Below, in pieces: positions 15,292 to 16,568 of a stretch of 16,568 nt of DNA. Below the pieces are notes generated by a model, which had not been told where the DNA came from, ran no database searches, and worked only from the letters and a program-made list of their open reading frames with translations. Position numbers and translations under genes: made by a program. Source of the stretch: an uncultured Campylobacter sp. (GTDB lineage Bacteria; Campylobacterota; Campylobacteria; Campylobacterales; Campylobacteraceae); the NCBI RefSeq assembly GCF_938030785.1, contig NZ_CALHIK010000147.1:1-16568 (forward strand). The letters are read 5' to 3'. Every line of letters starts with the position of its first letter. The stretch's first letter is position 1.

Positions 15292-15325
15292 GGCGGGATT
15301 TGCTAAATTTAACGCAAATTCCGCC
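15292..15325. terminator. Strong hairpin after leuA (possible terminator, no T-run)
   Basis: GGCGGGATTTGC (15292-15303) and GCAAATTCCGCC (15314-15325) pair over 12 positions with one G-U, around a 10-base loop TAAATTTAAC that contains the AAATTT word. It starts 15 bases after the leuA stop, a fitting place for a terminator. No U-rich tail follows, so termination is inferred from the stem and its position only. Confidence 0.5.
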
Positions 15326-15355
15326 AAATTAAACAAATCAAAAGCAAAATTTTAA

Positions 15356-15412
15356 TAATATTCCACACTTAAAACGTTGGAGTAGGGGGTATTGAGCCGA
15401 AACTCGTTTTAA
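15356..15412 (+). promoter_or_regulatory. Probable atpE promoter and structured leader
   Basis: An AT-rich TAATAATATT (15353-15362) gives a -10-like TAATAT at 15356-15361, so a transcript start near 15368 is likely. Just after it, TTAAAACG (15369-15376) and CGTTTTAA (15405-15412) are perfect 8-base complements around a 28-base loop with a G-rich run (15384-15389). Together they would give atpE its own message with a structured leader ending about 20 bases before the start codon. Confidence 0.4.
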
Positions 15413-15433
15413 AATTTATTTATGGAGACTTTT

Positions 15434-15772
15434 ATGAAAAAAGTTCTTGTATTGTTATTTGCGCTTTGCGGCGCGGCTTTCGCTAGCGAGCAGCTAAGTG
15501 CTTACACTCAGATCGTTTCTTTTTCTGCAATTACCGTTGCAGTCGTTTTAGGTTTAGCCGCTTTGGGTGGCGCGTTAGGTATGGGAAATGCCGCTAGCGC
15601 GACACTTAACGGCATCGCTAGAAATCCAAGCGTAGCTAGCAAACTATCGACTACGATGTATATCTCGCTTGCGATGATCGAAGCGCAGGTTATCTATGCG
15701 TTGGTTGTTTCATTCGTCTTGCTTTTTGCCAACCCTTTTTTGACAGAAGGCTTAAAGGCTGCTGCAAAATAA
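15434..15772 (+). CDS. atpE: ATP synthase F0 subunit c, with signal peptide
   Basis: This is the proteolipid that forms the rotating c-ring of F0 in the inner membrane. The 112-residue protein begins with a signal-peptide-like stretch (MKKVLVLLFALCGAAFA, likely cut before SEQ), as in other Campylobacterota. Two membrane helices follow: the first with the glycine-rich GLAALGGALGMGNAAS, then the polar loop GIARNPS, then the second with the ion-binding Glu in AMIEAQVIYALV. The ATG at 15434 is chosen because TGGAG at 15424-15428 is well spaced; the in-frame ATG at 15422 overlaps that site. As in relatives, atpE stands apart from the other ATP synthase genes. It is flanked by its own probable promoter and a terminator, fitting its high copy number in the complex. 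Confidence 0.95.
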   Translation: MKKVLVLLFALCGAAFASEQLSAYTQIVSFSAITVAVVLGLAALGGALGMGNAASATLNGIARNPSVASKLSTTMYISLAMIEAQVIYALVVSFVLLFANPFLTEGLKAAAK

Positions 15773-15776
15773 TCCT

Positions 15777-15796
15777 AAGCCCGAGAAATCGGGCTT
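15777..15796 (+). terminator. Terminator hairpin after atpE
   Basis: AAGCCCGA (15777-15784), a GAAA tetraloop, and TCGGGCTT (15789-15796) make a perfect 8-bp stem, 4 bases after the atpE stop. The following T-run is short (TTT through 15797), so it is a modest intrinsic terminator. It separates atpE from the tRNA gene. Confidence 0.65.
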
Positions 15797-15804
15797 TAAA
15801 CTTA

Positions 15805-15810
15805 TATAAT
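15805..15810 (+). promoter_or_regulatory. -10 box for tRNA-Leu
   Basis: A perfect TATAAT lies after the atpE hairpin, giving a predicted start near 15817, about 25 bases before the tRNA. No convincing -35 is visible, which is normal for Campylobacter. Confidence 0.6.
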
Positions 15811-15841
15811 TCAAGGCTTAAGATCAGGCTTTAAAATTTAT

Positions 15842-15926
15842 GCGACCGTGGTGGAATTGGTAGACACGCTATCTTGAGGGGGTAGTGCCGCAAGGTGTAC
15901 GAGTTCAAGTCTCGTCGGTCGCACCA
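15842..15926 (+). tRNA. tRNA-Leu, anticodon GAG
   Basis: An 85-base class II tRNA. The acceptor stem pairs GCGACCG (15842-15848) with CGGTCGC at the 3' end, followed by an encoded A-CCA end (15923-15926). The D-loop TGGAATTGGTAGACACG is typical of tRNA-Leu. The anticodon arm CTATC-TTGAGGG-GGTAG gives GAG at 15876-15878, reading CUC and CUU leucine codons. A short variable arm and the T arm with GTTCAAGTC follow. It is a single gene with its own promoter. Confidence 0.95.
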
Positions 15927-15950
15927 TATTTAGTCTTACAATAGATTTTA

Positions 15951-16307
15951 TTAAATTCCCTTAAGCTTTAAATTTGCAGCCTCGCTTAAAAATTGCGATC
16001 TATTATTGGTAACCTTGTCGATAGCATTAAGCAAAGATTGCGAAAGACTTATATTTACACGAATTTTCTTATCGGAAGCAGGCTCAGGAATAAAATCGTT
16101 ATGCTCTAGCATACTCTCAAGTGTAGATTTAAAAGCGGCATCAAGATCGTTTAATGCTTCCTCTTTTGTATCGCCGTCACCCCAAAACAAAGCATAGCCT
16201 TTAAATTCCGGCATAAATGCACCCCAGCCGCCGCCTTCATCGTCCGCTATCTTTCTAAGCTCGATTTTGTAAGGCAAATTCAGGTAATAGTTTAAATCCT
16301 TTTTCAT
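15951..16307 (-). CDS. hicB: HicB-type antitoxin
   Basis: A 118-residue antitoxin of the HicAB toxin-antitoxin family; HicB binds and blocks HicA and represses the operon. Residues ~10-75 show the partial RNase-H-like HicB fold (GGGWGAFMPEFKGYALFWGDGDTKEEAL). Residues ~80-117 look like a ribbon-helix-helix DNA-binding domain (KKIRVNISLSQSLLNAID...RSQFLSEAANL). The ATG at 16307 overlaps the hicA stop as ATGA and has a strong AGGAG (minus strand, 16313-16317). Its base composition is much richer in A+T than the genes before it, suggesting horizontal transfer. The gene converges on the tRNA; no clear terminator hairpin is seen in the 24-base gap. Confidence 0.88.
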   Translation of the reverse strand: MKKDLNYYLNLPYKIELRKIADDEGGGWGAFMPEFKGYALFWGDGDTKEEALNDLDAAFKSTLESMLEHNDFIPEPASDKKIRVNISLSQSLLNAIDKVTNNRSQFLSEAANLKLKGI

Positions 16308-16531
16308 TTCTGCTCCTCTATAGATTTTAGCACAAGCTTAACGTAGAAAATTTTCATAGGTTTATGTTTAGGCAAAGTTACTAAATAGCCGTTTCTGACA
16401 AAATTATGATGAGAGCCTTTAATGCTTTGCAAAGCAAAACCCCTGCTGAGTAAAATTTTTTCTAACGTCTCAAACCTAACGTTCTTGGGATTATTTTGTA
16501 AATCCTTGATTAATTTATCGTCTTTACTCAT
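16304..16531 (-). CDS. hicA: HicA-type mRNA interferase toxin
   Basis: A 75-residue toxin of the HicA (YcfA) family: small dsRBD-like ribonucleases that cut mRNA when not bound by HicB. The signature is KGSHHNF with the catalytic histidine region at 41-42, preceded by the helix that ends in LLSRGF and followed by YLVTLPKHKPMK. The start is ATG at 16531 (MSKDDK). An in-frame ATG at 16561 would add 10 residues, but it lies upstream of the likely transcript start and within the operator, so it is unlikely. The toxin gene comes first, as is usual for hicAB, and its stop overlaps the hicB start by 4 bases. The function is inferred from family and context. Confidence 0.88.
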   Translation of the reverse strand: MSKDDKLIKDLQNNPKNVRFETLEKILLSRGFALQSIKGSHHNFVRNGYLVTLPKHKPMKIFYVKLVLKSIEEQK

Positions 16532-16544
16532 TTTTAAACTTTCG

Positions 16545-16560
16545 TGTGTAATTATACACA
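16545..16560 (-). promoter_or_regulatory. Palindromic operator over the hicAB -10 box
   Basis: On the minus strand TGTGTATAATTACACA is a perfect 6-base inverted repeat (TGTGTA/TACACA) around TAAT. It contains a full TATAAT -10 box (plus-strand 16551-16556). Transcription would start near 16544, giving a leader of about 13 bases before hicA. A palindrome over the -10 is what one expects for autorepression by the ribbon-helix-helix domain of HicB. The -35 would fall beyond the window end. Confidence 0.6.
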
Positions 16561-16568
16561 AGCAAGAT

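Noticed and set aside
15842..16568. tRNA-Leu as proven attachment site
   Set aside because: No second copy of the tRNA 3' end and no integrase are visible inside the window, so this stays a suggestion only.

Overview
The window reads as chromosomal DNA of a Campylobacter species, probably one of the higher-GC, mostly oral species (concisus/rectus/gracilis type) rather than C. jejuni. The basis is the gene set and residue-level similarity to known Campylobacter Pgl proteins. Most of the sequence looks close to half G+C, unlike AT-rich C. jejuni. All genes from 1 to 15772 are on the + strand; the last 600 bases hold a minus-strand pair.

Layout: (1) 1-8484 is the core of an N-linked protein glycosylation (pgl) operon. 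It has the tail of an unidentified upstream gene, then pglB (oligosaccharyltransferase), pglA (glycosyltransferase), pglC (phosphoglycosyltransferase), pglD (acetyltransferase), pglE (aminotransferase) and pglF (dehydratase). PglF, PglE and PglD make UDP-diNAcBac from UDP-GlcNAc, PglC loads the first sugar onto undecaprenyl phosphate, PglA adds the next sugar, and PglB transfers the finished glycan to Asn in the periplasm. (2) 8481-9913 is hisH-hisA, joined to pglF by a 4-base overlap; hisF is not in the window. (3) 9992-13677 is prmA-ftsH-pssA, a run seen in other Campylobacterota. (4) 13762-15276 is leuA with its own good -10 box. (5) 15434-15772 is atpE (ATP synthase c subunit, with a signal peptide), followed by a terminator hairpin and tRNA-Leu(GAG). 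(6) 15951-16561 is a minus-strand hicA-hicB toxin-antitoxin pair, clearly AT-rich compared with the rest, with a palindromic operator over its -10 box.

The most unusual signal is the word AAATTT (a case of RAATTY), packed at extreme density into certain stretches: the first ~630 bases of pglB, the pglB-pglA gap, the pglD-pglE gap, and an extra segment inside hisH. In pglB it makes a ~226-residue low-complexity N-terminal extension (KFN-type repeats) that ordinary PglB lacks. In HisH it makes a ~44-residue insertion. In C. jejuni, methylated RAATTY sites are known to license DNA for natural transformation, so these arrays may be uptake-signal clusters that have invaded coding sequence. This is inference and needs a genome-wide count, methylome data and transformation tests.
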